The notes below the pieces were generated by a model that was not told the origin of the DNA, ran no database searches, and worked only from the letters and a program-made list of their open reading frames with translations. A stretch of DNA of 64,000 nt from an uncultured Rhodospirillales bacterium (lineage in GTDB: Bacteria; Pseudomonadota; Alphaproteobacteria; ATCC43930; CGMCC-115725), in assembly GCA_903828515.1 (NCBI GenBank), contig CAIKMD010000007.1, forward strand, positions 1,396,706 through 1,460,705. The letters are read 5' to 3'. A program made the position numbers and the translations under genes. Of this stretch, positions 18,536-27,117 are shown piece after piece. Position 1 is the stretch's first letter. The number at the start of each line of letters is the position of its first letter.

Positions 18536-19495
18536 ATGCGGCGCTTGAAGGCGATATCATTCATCGCGGTCGTCATGACGCTGATTGCGGCCGGCGGCAG
18601 CGCATTCGCCGCCGATAAAATCCGCGTCGGCAAGCCCGAGGCCAAGCCTTATCAATTCGCGCCGGTCGAAGTCGGCGTCGAAGTCGGCACCTTCGCCAAA
18701 TTCGGCATCGAGGCGGTCAGCGTCGCCTTCGGCGGCGCGTCGCGGATGCATCAGGCGATGACCTCGAACGACATCGACATCGCGCTCGGCTCGGGCCCCG
18801 AGATGGCGCTGGTGGCCAAGGGCGTGCCCGAGATGTCGGTCGCGGCGATGTACGGTCCGCCGAACGGACTCTGCGTCATCGTCTTGCCGACATCGTCGAT
18901 CAGGACCGCGACAGACTTGAAAGGCCGCACGATGGGCATTTCCTCGCCCTCGGGCCTGACCGCCTGGGCGGCGAAGGAAATCGGTCGCCATGAAGGCTGG
19001 GGGCCCGAAGGCGTCAAGGCGATCTCGCTCGGCTCGCAGGACGGCATCGTCGGCGGGATGCTCGCGGGCAATGTGGATTCGGCGGTGACCGCGACCGAAT
19101 ACGCGCTCACCCTGCAGAACAAGGGCCGGGTGCGTATCGTCGCCAATCTCGGCGAGTTCGTGCCGGACTTTTTGGGCCACGTGATCTTCGCGTCGAACGA
19201 GCTGATCGCGAAAAACCCCGACGCCCTGCGCCGCTTCCTCAAAGGCTGGTTCGCCACCATCGCTTATATGCAGGCGAACAAGGCCGAGACGGTGCGCATC
19301 ACCGCGCAGGTGTCGGACCTCACGCCCGAGGTGGCGACCCAGGCCTATGACGAGCAGATCCGGTTCTTCTCGACCGACGGAAAGTTCGAGCCGAAGGCGT
19401 TGAAAGTGGTCGAGGGCACCTTCGTCGAGTTGGGCTTCATCGACAAACCGGTCGACATCAAGACGCTTTATACCGAGGCGTATTTGCCGAAGTGA
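18536..19495 (+). CDS. ABC transporter substrate-binding protein (NitT/TauT type)
   Basis: 319 residues from ATG 18536, chosen because AAGGGGGG ends six bases upstream and a signal peptide (AVVMTLIAAGGSAFA) follows. The upstream open frame back to 18407 crosses the start of the divergent amidohydrolase. Typical fold markers: YQFAPVEVGVEVGTFAKFGIE, DIDIALGSGPEMALVAKG, and DLKGRTMGISSPSG. Ligand unknown, no transporter partner nearby; the divergent amidohydrolase suggests a linked substrate. Confidence 0.88.
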   Translation: MRRLKAISFIAVVMTLIAAGGSAFAADKIRVGKPEAKPYQFAPVEVGVEVGTFAKFGIEAVSVAFGGASRMHQAMTSNDIDIALGSGPEMALVAKGVPEMSVAAMYGPPNGLCVIVLPTSSIRTATDLKGRTMGISSPSGLTAWAAKEIGRHEGWGPEGVKAISLGSQDGIVGGMLAGNVDSAVTATEYALTLQNKGRVRIVANLGEFVPDFLGHVIFASNELIAKNPDALRRFLKGWFATIAYMQANKAETVRITAQVSDLTPEVATQAYDEQIRFFSTDGKFEPKALKVVEGTFVELGFIDKPVDIKTLYTEAYLPK

Positions 19496-19542
19496 ACAGA
19501 CCGGCTTGATCAGCGCGTGGCGCGTCGCGCTATGTTCAATTT

Positions 19543-20787
19543 CTAGTCGGCTAGTTTTATAATCTCGTTAAACGAAACGCCAATTCGTTGTCGAACGGAT
19601 CGATCAATTATTAGAAAATTCGTATCGTGCAAGTCTGAAACACGAAATAAATTCGAAAATCCTGCTTCTCCATATTTAACGACGAGTTTTGCAAAAAACT
19701 CATCTGCAAAGCTACTCGACATAATGCTCAGTTGGGAGCAATCAAGCACGACCCGATTGGGTCGAATAAATTGAATTAGATTCTCTAATTTTCGACGAGC
19801 CTCGAAACCGGCTACGCGACTGCCGATGGAGGATGTTTCGTTTCGTAGTTCAAACGTGAGGTCGTCTTCCTCGGCCTCATATTTTGAGTCGAGTAGGTCG
19901 CGAGGTACGTGCGGAGTATTGTTGAATCTTAGGGCGCGCTCCAGCACTAGCGGTTTGCTATAATTGATGCTGCAATCGATAGAAGTACCTGGCCAAACTG
20001 TGGGACCAGTGGAAATTTTTGTGCGCCCGTCGCGGGAAAGCATAAGGTACGCACTCCCGGAATTGATGCTGAATGCACCGCCGCTTTCCGCGGCGATTTG
20101 TATGCTGCCAAAGAGCCCGTTTCCCTGTCCTGCGCCGCTTGTAACACCTTCTTTGACGGATTCTTCCAAGGCGCGGCTATCCGACCAAGAGTTTGCAAGG
20201 CCTTCGCGTAATGAATAAGGAATACCTATCCCGCAATCACTTATGATGAATTCAATCTCTTTTGCGTTGGGCTTTAGAGTTAGCTGAATAACGCCCCCTA
20301 AAGTAGTCTTCGAATGTTGTAATACGTTATCAGTAATTTCGTTGATCGCCCATTCGAGCGCGCGAAGGTGGGGTCTTTCTAAGAAAGTTGTCGTTCGGAG
20401 CATGCGGTCGATCACGCCGTTCACAACATCGTGCTGTTCGGCGGGGTCAACAAATCTTCGTGCGGAAAATCGACCCCGTCGAATATCTTCAAAACTTTTG
20501 AATTTTTTAGGGTCGATTAGGTGACACCAGTTTGCGCTGACGAACGTCGCTTCGAGCGACGCGTCCCGTGGCGAAATCAAATTAAAACGTACGCCTTCAT
20601 TTTGATACCTGATTAAAAAGGCTATTAAAGGAAGCATGGTGTCTGGAAAGCACTTCAGTACCCTCTCAAAATTCAATGAGATTTTCTCGAATCCACGAAA
20701 TTCAATTAATTCCTTAATTTTTTCGCAGTTGACGCTTACCTCCCGGATAAAAAAATCCTCAGGAAACACTATCTCGTTTTCTTGCAT
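19543..20787 (-). CDS. STAS / HATPase / STAS-like (DUF4325) protein, low GC
   Basis: 414 residues from ATG 20787 (a TTG at 20805 is also in frame). Central GHKL ATPase fold: N-box EWAINEITDNVLQHS (145-159), G1 DCGIGIP (184-190) and G2 GAGQGNGLFGS (218-228). The C-terminal part (about 318-385; VVLDCSQLSIMSSSFADEFF) matches the STAS-like DUF4325 domain. The N-terminal ~100 residues (ISLNFERVLKCFPD) also look STAS-like. Kinase-like ATPase plus STAS partners recalls partner-switching regulation, here in one chain. The gene is clearly lower in GC than its surroundings. It follows tyrS by 60 bp on the same strand. Function unknown. Confidence 0.78.
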   Translation of the reverse strand: MQENEIVFPEDFFIREVSVNCEKIKELIEFRGFEKISLNFERVLKCFPDTMLPLIAFLIRYQNEGVRFNLISPRDASLEATFVSANWCHLIDPKKFKSFEDIRRGRFSARRFVDPAEQHDVVNGVIDRMLRTTTFLERPHLRALEWAINEITDNVLQHSKTTLGGVIQLTLKPNAKEIEFIISDCGIGIPYSLREGLANSWSDSRALEESVKEGVTSGAGQGNGLFGSIQIAAESGGAFSINSGSAYLMLSRDGRTKISTGPTVWPGTSIDCSINYSKPLVLERALRFNNTPHVPRDLLDSKYEAEEDDLTFELRNETSSIGSRVAGFEARRKLENLIQFIRPNRVVLDCSQLSIMSSSFADEFFAKLVVKYGEAGFSNLFRVSDLHDTNFLIIDRSVRQRIGVSFNEIIKLAD

Positions 20788-20847
20788 CCGTAGCGCCCCT
20801 GCCAATATTAATTAGACGTTCGACGCTCCTTCGAGTGGACCACTATT

Positions 20848-22101
20848 CTATGATGGACGAATGAGAGCGTGGCTTTTTTTGCCAACCGATAGTTTGATAA
20901 ACCCGTCCGAAGTCAGGTTGATTAGGGTCAATGTCATCTTGTCGTCAGCGACCAACTGATTGTTTATTCGGACGCTGCGCTGACGTATTTGACGTCGGGC
21001 CTCGCTCTTGCTCACCACTAGTTGCGCTAAACATAAAAGGTCAATTACGGGTATTCCGTCTGCTAATTTCGTCGCTTCGGTAGCATACACCGGCAATTCC
21101 TCGCCGATGCCGCCTTCGGCAAAGACCTTGCGCGCGGTTTCGGCCGCCGCCGCCGCGGCTTCCTTGCCGTGGCAGAGCGCGGTCGCTTCGTTGGCGAGAA
21201 TCGCTTTGGCGTCGTTGATCCCGGCGCCGTCGAGCTTTTCCAGTTGCGCGATCTCGGCGAGCGGCAATTCGGTGAAGAGGCGCAGGAAACGTCCGACATC
21301 GGCGTCCTCGGTGTTGCGCCAGAACTGCCAGTAATCGTAGGCGCTCAGGCGTTCGGCGTTGAGCCATACCGCGCCCGCCGCGGTCTTGCCCATCTTGGCG
21401 CCCGAAGCGGTGGTAATAAGAGGTGACGTCACGCCGAAGAGCGCGCGGTCGTCGACGCGGCGGCCGAGTTCGACGCCGCCGACGATGTTGCCCCACTGAT
21501 CCGAGCCGCCCATCTGCATGATGCAATCGTGGCGCCGCGCAAGTTCGACGAAATCGTAAGCCTGGAGGATCATGTAGTTGAATTCGAGGAACGAGAGCGG
21601 CTGCTCGCGTTCGAGGCGCATTTTGACGCTGTCGCGGCCCAGCATCTGGTTGACCGAGAAATGGCGGCCGAAATCGCGCAGGAACGGGATGTAGGCGAGC
21701 TTGTCGAGCCACAGCGCGTTGTCGGTCATCACCGCGTCGGTCTTGCCGTCGCCGAAGGTGAGGAACTTGTCGAAGATGCGCCTTATGCCCGCCATGTTGA
21801 CGGCGATATCGTCGTCGGTGAGGAGCTTGCGCGACTCATCTTTACCGGACGGATCGCCGACCTTGGTCGTCCCGCCGCCCATCAGCACGATCGGCTTGTT
21901 GCCGGTCTTCTGCCAGAGCCGCAGCAGCATGATCTGCAGCAGGCTTCCGACATGGAGGCTGTCGGCGGTGCAATCGAACCCGATATAGGCGGTGACCGGC
22001 CCGGCCGCGAGCTTCGCCGCGAGCGCGTCGCGGTCGGTACATTGATGAATGAAGCCGCGCTCTTGCGCCGCGGCGAGAAAGGATGAACCGGCGTCTGACA
22101 T
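20848..22101 (-). CDS. tyrS: Tyrosyl-tRNA synthetase
   Basis: 417 residues, full length. Class I signature HVGS (residues 50-53) and KMGKT (236-240, the KMSKS loop), DQWGNIVGG tyrosine-pocket region, and a C-terminal S4 RNA-binding domain ([15 protein letters not shown]). It charges tRNA-Tyr. The last ~80 codons (20848 to about 21085) are near 50% G+C whereas the rest is much richer, with a sharp change near residue 338 just before the S4 domain. Divergent from anmK, a common alphaproteobacterial arrangement. Confidence 0.96.
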   Translation of the reverse strand: MSDAGSSFLAAAQERGFIHQCTDRDALAAKLAAGPVTAYIGFDCTADSLHVGSLLQIMLLRLWQKTGNKPIVLMGGGTTKVGDPSGKDESRKLLTDDDIAVNMAGIRRIFDKFLTFGDGKTDAVMTDNALWLDKLAYIPFLRDFGRHFSVNQMLGRDSVKMRLEREQPLSFLEFNYMILQAYDFVELARRHDCIMQMGGSDQWGNIVGGVELGRRVDDRALFGVTSPLITTASGAKMGKTAAGAVWLNAERLSAYDYWQFWRNTEDADVGRFLRLFTELPLAEIAQLEKLDGAGINDAKAILANEATALCHGKEAAAAAAETARKVFAEGGIGEELPVYATEATKLADGIPVIDLLCLAQLVVSKSEARRQIRQRSVRINNQLVADDKMTLTLINLTSDGFIKLSVGKKSHALIRPS

Positions 22102-22185
22102 CGTGGCTCGTTTAGCACAGTGGCGCGCCGGTCACAAACCGAGGCCGCTTAGAGGCGATCTTCAGGGCGATTGATGCAACCGGAT

Positions 22186-22345
22186 TGCACCACGGAGGAC
22201 ACGGAGAAGATAACTCTTTTATTCGTCCTGCCCGCGCCTTTCGACAAGCTCAGGAGCGGGCACCTGGCCGGCATGAAGACTGGGTTCCCGCTTTCACGGG
22301 AACGACGAGAAAAATCTTCTCCGTGTCCTCCGTGCCTCCGTGGTG
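22186..22345. repeat. Composite nested intergenic repeats between tyrS and anmK
   Basis: Outer inverted repeat: CACCACGGAGGACACGGAG near 22187-22205 and its inverse CTCCGTGTCCTCCGTG near 22319-22334, extended by CCTCCGTGGTG. Nested inside are a diverged copy of the CTTCGACAGGCTCAGG element (22238-22257) and a TTCCCGCTTTCACGGGAA hairpin (22285-22302). All three are dispersed repeat types seen in alphaproteobacteria. The open frame across this block is repeat-encoded and not a gene. The whole 339-bp tyrS-anmK gap otherwise holds only the two divergent starts. Confidence 0.8.
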
Positions 22346-22440
22346 AATCTTCTTGGCATCAAGAGCATCGATGAAGGAAAACGCTGCATCGCCATTCGCT
22401 TCTGCTTAGAGTGGTGACCATGGAATTGAGACGAGGCCGG

Positions 22441-23517
22441 ATGCCGGTGAACCGTTCCTATCGCGTGATCGGGCTAATGAGCGGTACCTCGCTCGATGGG
22501 ATCGATGCGGCGTTTCTCGAGACCGATGGCGAGAGCGCGGTGGCGGCGGGGCCATGGCTGACCAAGCCCTATGACCGCGACCTGCGCGAATCCTTGCGTG
22601 CGACGCTGGGCGGCAAGGGCGACACGGTGTCGGTCGAGCGTGCGTTGACCGAGGCGCATGCCGAAGCGGTGAGCCTGCTGATCGAGCGCCACGAGCTGAC
22701 CGGCATCGATCTGATCGGGTTTCACGGCCACACGATTTTGCATGAACCGCACAACCGCCGGACCTGGCAGCTCGGCGACAGCGCGCTGTTGGCGAAGCTT
22801 ACCGGCATCGACGTGGTCGGCGATTTTCGCGTCGCGGATGTTGCTGCGGGCGGGCAGGGCGCGCCCTTCGTTCCGGCCTATCACGCGGCATTGGCGCATG
22901 GGCTGGAGCGCCCGCTTGCCATCGTCAATATCGGTGGCGTTGCCAATGTGACGTGGATCGGCGCGGACGCGGGTAAATTGCGCGCCTTCGATACCGGGCC
23001 CGGCAATGCGTTGATCGACGACTGGGTGTTCACGCATACCGGCGAGAACGCGGATTACGATGGCGCGTTGGCGGCGGCGGGCACGGCCGATAAAGCGATG
23101 GTCAAGCGGGCGCTCGCGCATCCCTATTTTCAAACGCGGCCGCCCAAATCGCTCGACCGCGACGACTTCGCCGGGTTCCGGCCCGACGGGCTGTCGCTCG
23201 AAGACGGCGCGGCGACGCTGACCACGATTACCGCCGTGTCGATCGCCGTGTCGATCGCGCAGTTTCCGGAACCGGCGCGGCGCTGGCTCGTCACCGGCGG
23301 CGGGCGGCACAATCCGGTGCTGATGCAGATGCTGGCTGGAATGCTCGAGGCACCCGTCGCGCCGGTCGAGGCGGTCGGGTGGGACGGCGATGCGCTCGAG
23401 GCGCAGGCTTTCGCTTATCTCGCGGCGCGGTCGCTCGGCGGGTTGCCCTTGAGCTTTCCCGGCACCACGGGCGTGCCCGCGCCCTTGACGGGCGGCAGGC
23501 TTTTCAAGGCCGGCTGA
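22441..23517 (+). CDS. anmK: Anhydro-N-acetylmuramic acid kinase
   Basis: About 358 residues from ATG 22441; in-frame ATG 22420 and GTG 22411 are alternatives. Sugar-kinase fold with ATP-binding VIGLMSGTSLDGIDA at the N-terminus, IGFHGHTILHEP, NIGGVANVTWI and FDTGPGNALIDDW. AnmK phosphorylates and opens 1,6-anhydro-MurNAc during cell-wall recycling. A 12-bp microduplication gives VSIAVSIA near 23236-23260. Its 3' 103 bp overlap the 3' end of rpoH on the other strand. Confidence 0.93.
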   Translation: MPVNRSYRVIGLMSGTSLDGIDAAFLETDGESAVAAGPWLTKPYDRDLRESLRATLGGKGDTVSVERALTEAHAEAVSLLIERHELTGIDLIGFHGHTILHEPHNRRTWQLGDSALLAKLTGIDVVGDFRVADVAAGGQGAPFVPAYHAALAHGLERPLAIVNIGGVANVTWIGADAGKLRAFDTGPGNALIDDWVFTHTGENADYDGALAAAGTADKAMVKRALAHPYFQTRPPKSLDRDDFAGFRPDGLSLEDGAATLTTITAVSIAVSIAQFPEPARRWLVTGGGRHNPVLMQMLAGMLEAPVAPVEAVGWDGDALEAQAFAYLAARSLGGLPLSFPGTTGVPAPLTGGRLFKAG

Positions 23518-24404
23518 TCGGCTTTCGCGACTTTCAACGCCTGGGCGCGGATCGTCTTTTGAATCTTGTTGAAGGCGGTGACTTCGATCTGGCGCACCCG
23601 TTCGCGCGAGATGTTGTATTTCTTCGAGAGGTCTTCGAGCGTCGTCTCGGGTTCCTTGAGGCGGCGCTGAGTGACGATGTCGCGCTCGCGGTCGTTGAGC
23701 AGCGCGAGCGCCTGGCCGAGCAGGTCGTGGCGGATCTTCACCTCTTCCTGATCGGACAGATTGGTTTCCTGGCTTGGGCTGTCATCGACCAGCCAGTCCT
23801 GCCACTCGCCGCCGCCATCGCCGTCGCTGCGCATCGGCGCGTTGAGCGATCCGTCGGGCGCCATGAGGCGGCGGTTCATGCTGATGACGTCGCCTTCGGG
23901 CACCTGGAGTTCCTTGGCGATCTTGGCGACGTTCTCGGGCGACATGTCGCCGTCGTCGATCGCCTGGATGCTGCCCTTGAGGCGGCGCAGGTTGAAGAAC
24001 AATTTCTTTTGCGCGGCGGTGGTGCCGATCTTCACCAGCGACCACGAGTGCAGGATGTATTCCTGGATCGAGGCGCGGATCCACCACATCGCATAAGTCG
24101 AGAGGCGGAAGCCGCGCTCGGGATCGAAGCGCTTGACCGCCTGCATCATCCCGACATTGCCTTCGGAGATCAGCTCGGCGAGCGGCAACCCGTAGCCGCG
24201 ATAGCCCATCGCGATCTTGGCGACGAGGCGGAGATGGGAGGTGACGAGCTTGTGCGCGGCGTCGGGGTCTTCATGCTCGCGCCAACGCTTGGCGAGCATG
24301 TATTCCTCGCCCGCTTCGAGCATCGGAAACTTGCGGATCTCCTGGAGGTAGCGCGAGAGGCTACCTTCCGACGAGATACTGGGCAGCGCCCGGGTATTGG
24401 CCAT
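23415..24404 (-). CDS. rpoH: RNA polymerase sigma-32 factor
   Basis: 329 residues. Sigma-70 family region 2 (LAELISEGNVGMMQAVKRFDPERGFRLSTYAMWWIRASI) and region 4.2 helix-turn-helix (EDLSKKYNISRERVRQIEV). The heat-shock sigma hallmark RpoH box is present as QKKLFFNLRRLK. It directs transcription of chaperone and protease genes. The ~35-residue C-terminal tail after region 4.2 is longer than usual and corresponds to the antisense overlap with anmK. It lies 33 bp downstream of rluD on the same strand. Confidence 0.95.
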   Translation of the reverse strand: MANTRALPSISSEGSLSRYLQEIRKFPMLEAGEEYMLAKRWREHEDPDAAHKLVTSHLRLVAKIAMGYRGYGLPLAELISEGNVGMMQAVKRFDPERGFRLSTYAMWWIRASIQEYILHSWSLVKIGTTAAQKKLFFNLRRLKGSIQAIDDGDMSPENVAKIAKELQVPEGDVISMNRRLMAPDGSLNAPMRSDGDGGGEWQDWLVDDSPSQETNLSDQEEVKIRHDLLGQALALLNDRERDIVTQRRLKEPETTLEDLSKKYNISRERVRQIEVTAFNKIQKTIRAQALKVAKADQPALKSLPPVKGAGTPVVPGKLKGNPPSDRAAR

Positions 24405-24437
24405 GCGAAGGAGGGTAATCCAAAGCCGGGGAGGTGT

Positions 24438-25388
24438 CTAACCGGCGGCGGCTTCCAAATATTTAATCAATTCGGCGATGTCGCCCGGCAAAGCTGAATT
24501 AAATTCCATGTAGACGCCGCTCGCCGGATGGCGAAAGCCGATCAAATTCGCGTGCAGCGCCTGGCGCGGGAAGAGGCGCGCGGCTTCGGGCAGATTCGCC
24601 GCGCGGCCGCGCCCGTAAACCTGATCGCCGATCAGCGGATGCCCGAGCGCGGTGAGGTGAACGCGGATCTGATGCGTGCGGCCGGTGGCAAGCCGGCATT
24701 CGACGAGGGAAGCACCGAGCCCGAAGAGCTTTAACGTTTTGTAATGCGTGATCGCGGTCTTGCCGCCGCTGCCGCCGACCACCGCCATCTTCTTGCGGTT
24801 GGCGTGGCTGCGTCCGATCCGATTCTCGATCGTGCCGGCGAGCGGGTTGGGCACGCCGCGCGCGATCGCGAGATAGGAGCGGGTGAGGGTGTGCGCGGCG
24901 AAGTCGGCCGACAGCGATTTGTGCGCCAGCTCGGTCTTCGCCGCGATCATCAGTCCGCTGGTGTCCTTGTCGAGGCGGTGGACGATGCCCGGCCGTTTGA
25001 CCCCACCGATGCCGGCCAAACTGTCGCCGCAATGCGCCAGCAGCGCGTTGACCAGCGTGTGATCGAGATTGCCGGCGGCGGGATGGACGACGAGCCCCGC
25101 CGGCTTGTCGATGACGATGACGTGCTCGTCCTCGAAGGCGATGACAAGGTCCATGGCTTGCGGTTCGGGCTTGTCGAGAATCGGCGCGGGCACGTCGATG
25201 ACGAAGCTCTGGCCTGGTTTGACCCTCAGGGAGGGGTCCGTTATCGTCGCGCCGTCGAGGCTCACCTGGCCGTCCTGCACCAGATTTTTCAGCCGCGAGC
25301 GCGAATGCGCGGCGAGATGGGCGGCGAGGACCCGGTCCAACCGCTCGCCCGCTTCCGTCGCCGCCACCGTCACTCGTTCGGAACTCAT
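24438..25388 (-). CDS. rluD: 23S rRNA pseudouridine synthase (RluD type)
   Basis: 316 residues from ATG 25388; the open frame further upstream covers the divergent gene start. N-terminal S4 domain (RLKNLVQDGQVSLDG) then the RluA-family catalytic motif HRLDKDTSGLM with catalytic Asp140, and GRTHQIRVHLTALGHPLIGD near the C-terminus. RluD makes pseudouridines in helix 69 of 23S rRNA. It is divergent from a small membrane protein gene only 21 bp away. Confidence 0.94.
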   Translation of the reverse strand: MSSERVTVAATEAGERLDRVLAAHLAAHSRSRLKNLVQDGQVSLDGATITDPSLRVKPGQSFVIDVPAPILDKPEPQAMDLVIAFEDEHVIVIDKPAGLVVHPAAGNLDHTLVNALLAHCGDSLAGIGGVKRPGIVHRLDKDTSGLMIAAKTELAHKSLSADFAAHTLTRSYLAIARGVPNPLAGTIENRIGRSHANRKKMAVVGGSGGKTAITHYKTLKLFGLGASLVECRLATGRTHQIRVHLTALGHPLIGDQVYGRGRAANLPEAARLFPRQALHANLIGFRHPASGVYMEFNSALPGDIAELIKYLEAAAG

Positions 25389-25409
25389 TCCGGTACACTG
25401 GCCAAAACC

Positions 25410-25751
25410 ATGCGCTCTCTCAAGATACTGGTCGTCGTTCTCGGAGTCCTGCTGGTGGCGGGCGTGGTTGGGCTCGGCTTCGCGGTGTCGTATCGGCTCA
25501 ATCATCCGCGCCCGGTTGCCCCGGCGGTGGTGTCCGGTGGCACCGGCGGTACCGCAATCGTGGTCGATCTACCGCCGGGGGCCAAAATCCACGGCACCAA
25601 GGTGAGCGGCGACCGGCTCGTGGTTCGGGTCACGCTTGAGACGAGCGAAGAAATCCTGGTCTTCAATCTCGAAACCGGCGCGCGCGTCGCCACGATCGAG
25701 CTCCGGCCGGGCGGCGAAACCGAACCCGGCGTGGTTCCCTCGCCGCCATGA
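25410..25751 (+). CDS. Small single-pass membrane protein
   Basis: 113 residues from ATG 25410. One transmembrane helix at residues ~5-25 (LVVVLGVLLVAGVVGLGFAV), then a small periplasmic domain with beta-rich sequence (GDRLVVRVTLETSEEILVF). Similar short proteins sit beside rluD in other alphaproteobacteria (DUF6476-like); this assignment is from recollection of the pattern. Its stop overlaps the start of the threonine aldolase gene (ATGA, 25748-25751), so they are co-translated. No known function. Confidence 0.75.
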   Translation: MRSLKILVVVLGVLLVAGVVGLGFAVSYRLNHPRPVAPAVVSGGTGGTAIVVDLPPGAKIHGTKVSGDRLVVRVTLETSEEILVFNLETGARVATIELRPGGETEPGVVPSPP

Positions 25752-26785
25752 ACTTCGCGTCGGATAACGTCGGCGGCGTCAGCCCGGAAATCCTGGCGGC
25801 GATCGCTGCCGCCAATGCCGGTCCGGCGACACCTTACGGCGCCGACACGATCACCCAGCGTCTCGAAAACCTCTTCGCCGACATCTTCGAGCACGAGGTG
25901 GCGGTGTTCCCGGTGGCGACCGGAACCGCCGCCAACGCCCTGGCGCTGGCTGGTCTGACACCGCCCTGGGGCGCGATCTACTGCCACGAGGACTCGCATA
26001 TCGCGACCGACGAGTGTGGCGCACCCGAATTTTTCTCTGCCGGAGCCAAGCTGGTGACGCTCCCCGGAGCGCACGGGAAGCTCGCGCCTGTCACAATTGC
26101 CGAACGACTCGCCGGTGCCGGGATCGTTCACCACGTCCAGCCCGCCGCGCTCAGCATCACCCAGGAGACCGAGGCCGGGACGCTCTACACCGCCGACGAG
26201 GTTGCCGCGCTGGGCGCGCTCGCCCGCGAGCACCGGCTCGGCTTCCACATGGACGGCGCGCGTTTCGCCAACGCGGTCGCCGGTCTCGGCTGTTCGCCGG
26301 CCGCGATCACTTGGCGCGCGGGCGTCGACGTGCTCTCGTTCGGCGCGACCAAGAACGGTGCGATGGCCGCCGAGGCGGTCGTCTTTTTCGATCGCGCCCG
26401 TGCGGCGGAATTCGGATTTCGCCGCAAGCGCGCCGGGCATCTGTTGTCGAAAATGCGCTTTCTATCGGCACAACTCGAATCCTACCTCGCCGGCGAGCTG
26501 TGGCTGCGCAACGCGCGGCACGCCAACGCGATGGCGGCGCGGCTGGCCGCCGGACTCGCCGCGGTGCCGGGGACGAGCCTCGTTCATCCGGTCGAAGGCA
26601 ACGAAGTCTTCGTCTCTTTGTCCGTGTCGATGATCGCCGGCCTCGCGGCGGACGGTTTTGGTTTCTACCGCTGGGGCGAGGAGCCGGTGTTGCGTCTCGT
26701 CGCTTCGTTCGACACCTTGCCGGCGTCGGTCGACGCCTTCATTGCCTCGGCGCGGCGACACGCGGCGGTGTCACACAACGGGTAG
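25748..26785 (+). CDS. ltaE: Low-specificity L-threonine aldolase / beta-eliminating lyase
   Basis: 345 residues. PLP fold-type I enzyme: FASDNVGGVSPEILAAI at the start, HMDGARFANA with Asp169 that holds the PLP ring nitrogen, and SFGATKNGAM with the Schiff-base Lys202. It cleaves threonine or allo-threonine to glycine and acetaldehyde. The start overlaps the upstream small membrane protein by four bases. The symbol is by family; substrate specificity is not read from sequence. Confidence 0.88.
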   Translation: MNFASDNVGGVSPEILAAIAAANAGPATPYGADTITQRLENLFADIFEHEVAVFPVATGTAANALALAGLTPPWGAIYCHEDSHIATDECGAPEFFSAGAKLVTLPGAHGKLAPVTIAERLAGAGIVHHVQPAALSITQETEAGTLYTADEVAALGALAREHRLGFHMDGARFANAVAGLGCSPAAITWRAGVDVLSFGATKNGAMAAEAVVFFDRARAAEFGFRRKRAGHLLSKMRFLSAQLESYLAGELWLRNARHANAMAARLAAGLAAVPGTSLVHPVEGNEVFVSLSVSMIAGLAADGFGFYRWGEEPVLRLVASFDTLPASVDAFIASARRHAAVSHNG

Positions 26786-26840
26786 AAGGGGCGAAAAGAA
26801 CACGCGGCGCAAAAAAAAATGCCTCGCCGTGAATTTTTTC

Positions 26841-26868
26841 TTGCATCCCGACGCGTTAGACCTATTTA
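26841..26868 (+). promoter_or_regulatory. Possible sigma-70 promoter of the ornithine decarboxylase leader
   Basis: TTGCAT (26841-26846) and TATTTA (26863-26868) with a 16-bp spacer, in an A/T-rich patch right after the threonine aldolase gene. It would give a leader of about 365 nt before the decarboxylase start. Placement fits, but the match is modest. Confidence 0.4.
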
Positions 26869-26982
26869 TCGCCCCACGACGCACTCGCACGTGCCTATGG
26901 CCCATCGTGGTTATGCAACGACGTAACGCGTCCTTTTTGGCAGAGCCGGTCATCGTGGGCCGGTCCCGAGAGGGAGCTCGAT

Positions 26983-27105
26983 ATGGTTGCTATCCGACGC
27001 AGGGCCGCGAAGCCCTGGCCTGACCGCCGCTCGACGGCAAAGCAGGGACGCTCGCGGCATCTTATTGTGATGCCGCGGTTCAGCGGAAATCGGCTCAATC
27101 AGTAA
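26983..27105 (+). CDS. Putative 40-residue arginine-rich leader peptide
   Basis: ATG 26983 is preceded by GAGAGGGAG ending at 26976, six bases upstream, a very good ribosome-binding site. The frame runs 40 codons to TAA 27103-27105. The peptide has nine Arg, two Lys and one His, begins MVAIRRRAAKPW and ends PRFSGNRLNQ. It covers the perfect hairpin at 27053-27077, so translation would melt that stem. It lies 134 bp before the decarboxylase start. Enterobacteria control speF through a short Arg/His-rich leader peptide (speFL/orf34) that stalls ribosomes on ornithine; an analogous role here is inference. Too short to prove coding from one genome. Confidence 0.5.
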   Translation: MVAIRRRAAKPWPDRRSTAKQGRSRHLIVMPRFSGNRLNQ

Positions 27106-27117
27106 AAGTTAACCAAT

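Noticed and set aside
22171-22374. 67-codon open frame between tyrS and anmK
   Set aside because: It is made of the nested dispersed repeats and reads the same typical repeat-derived peptide seen in many genomes; not a gene.
23236-23260. Microduplication in anmK (VSIAVSIA) as a disabling mutation
   Set aside because: It keeps frame and all catalytic motifs are present; at most a loop change.
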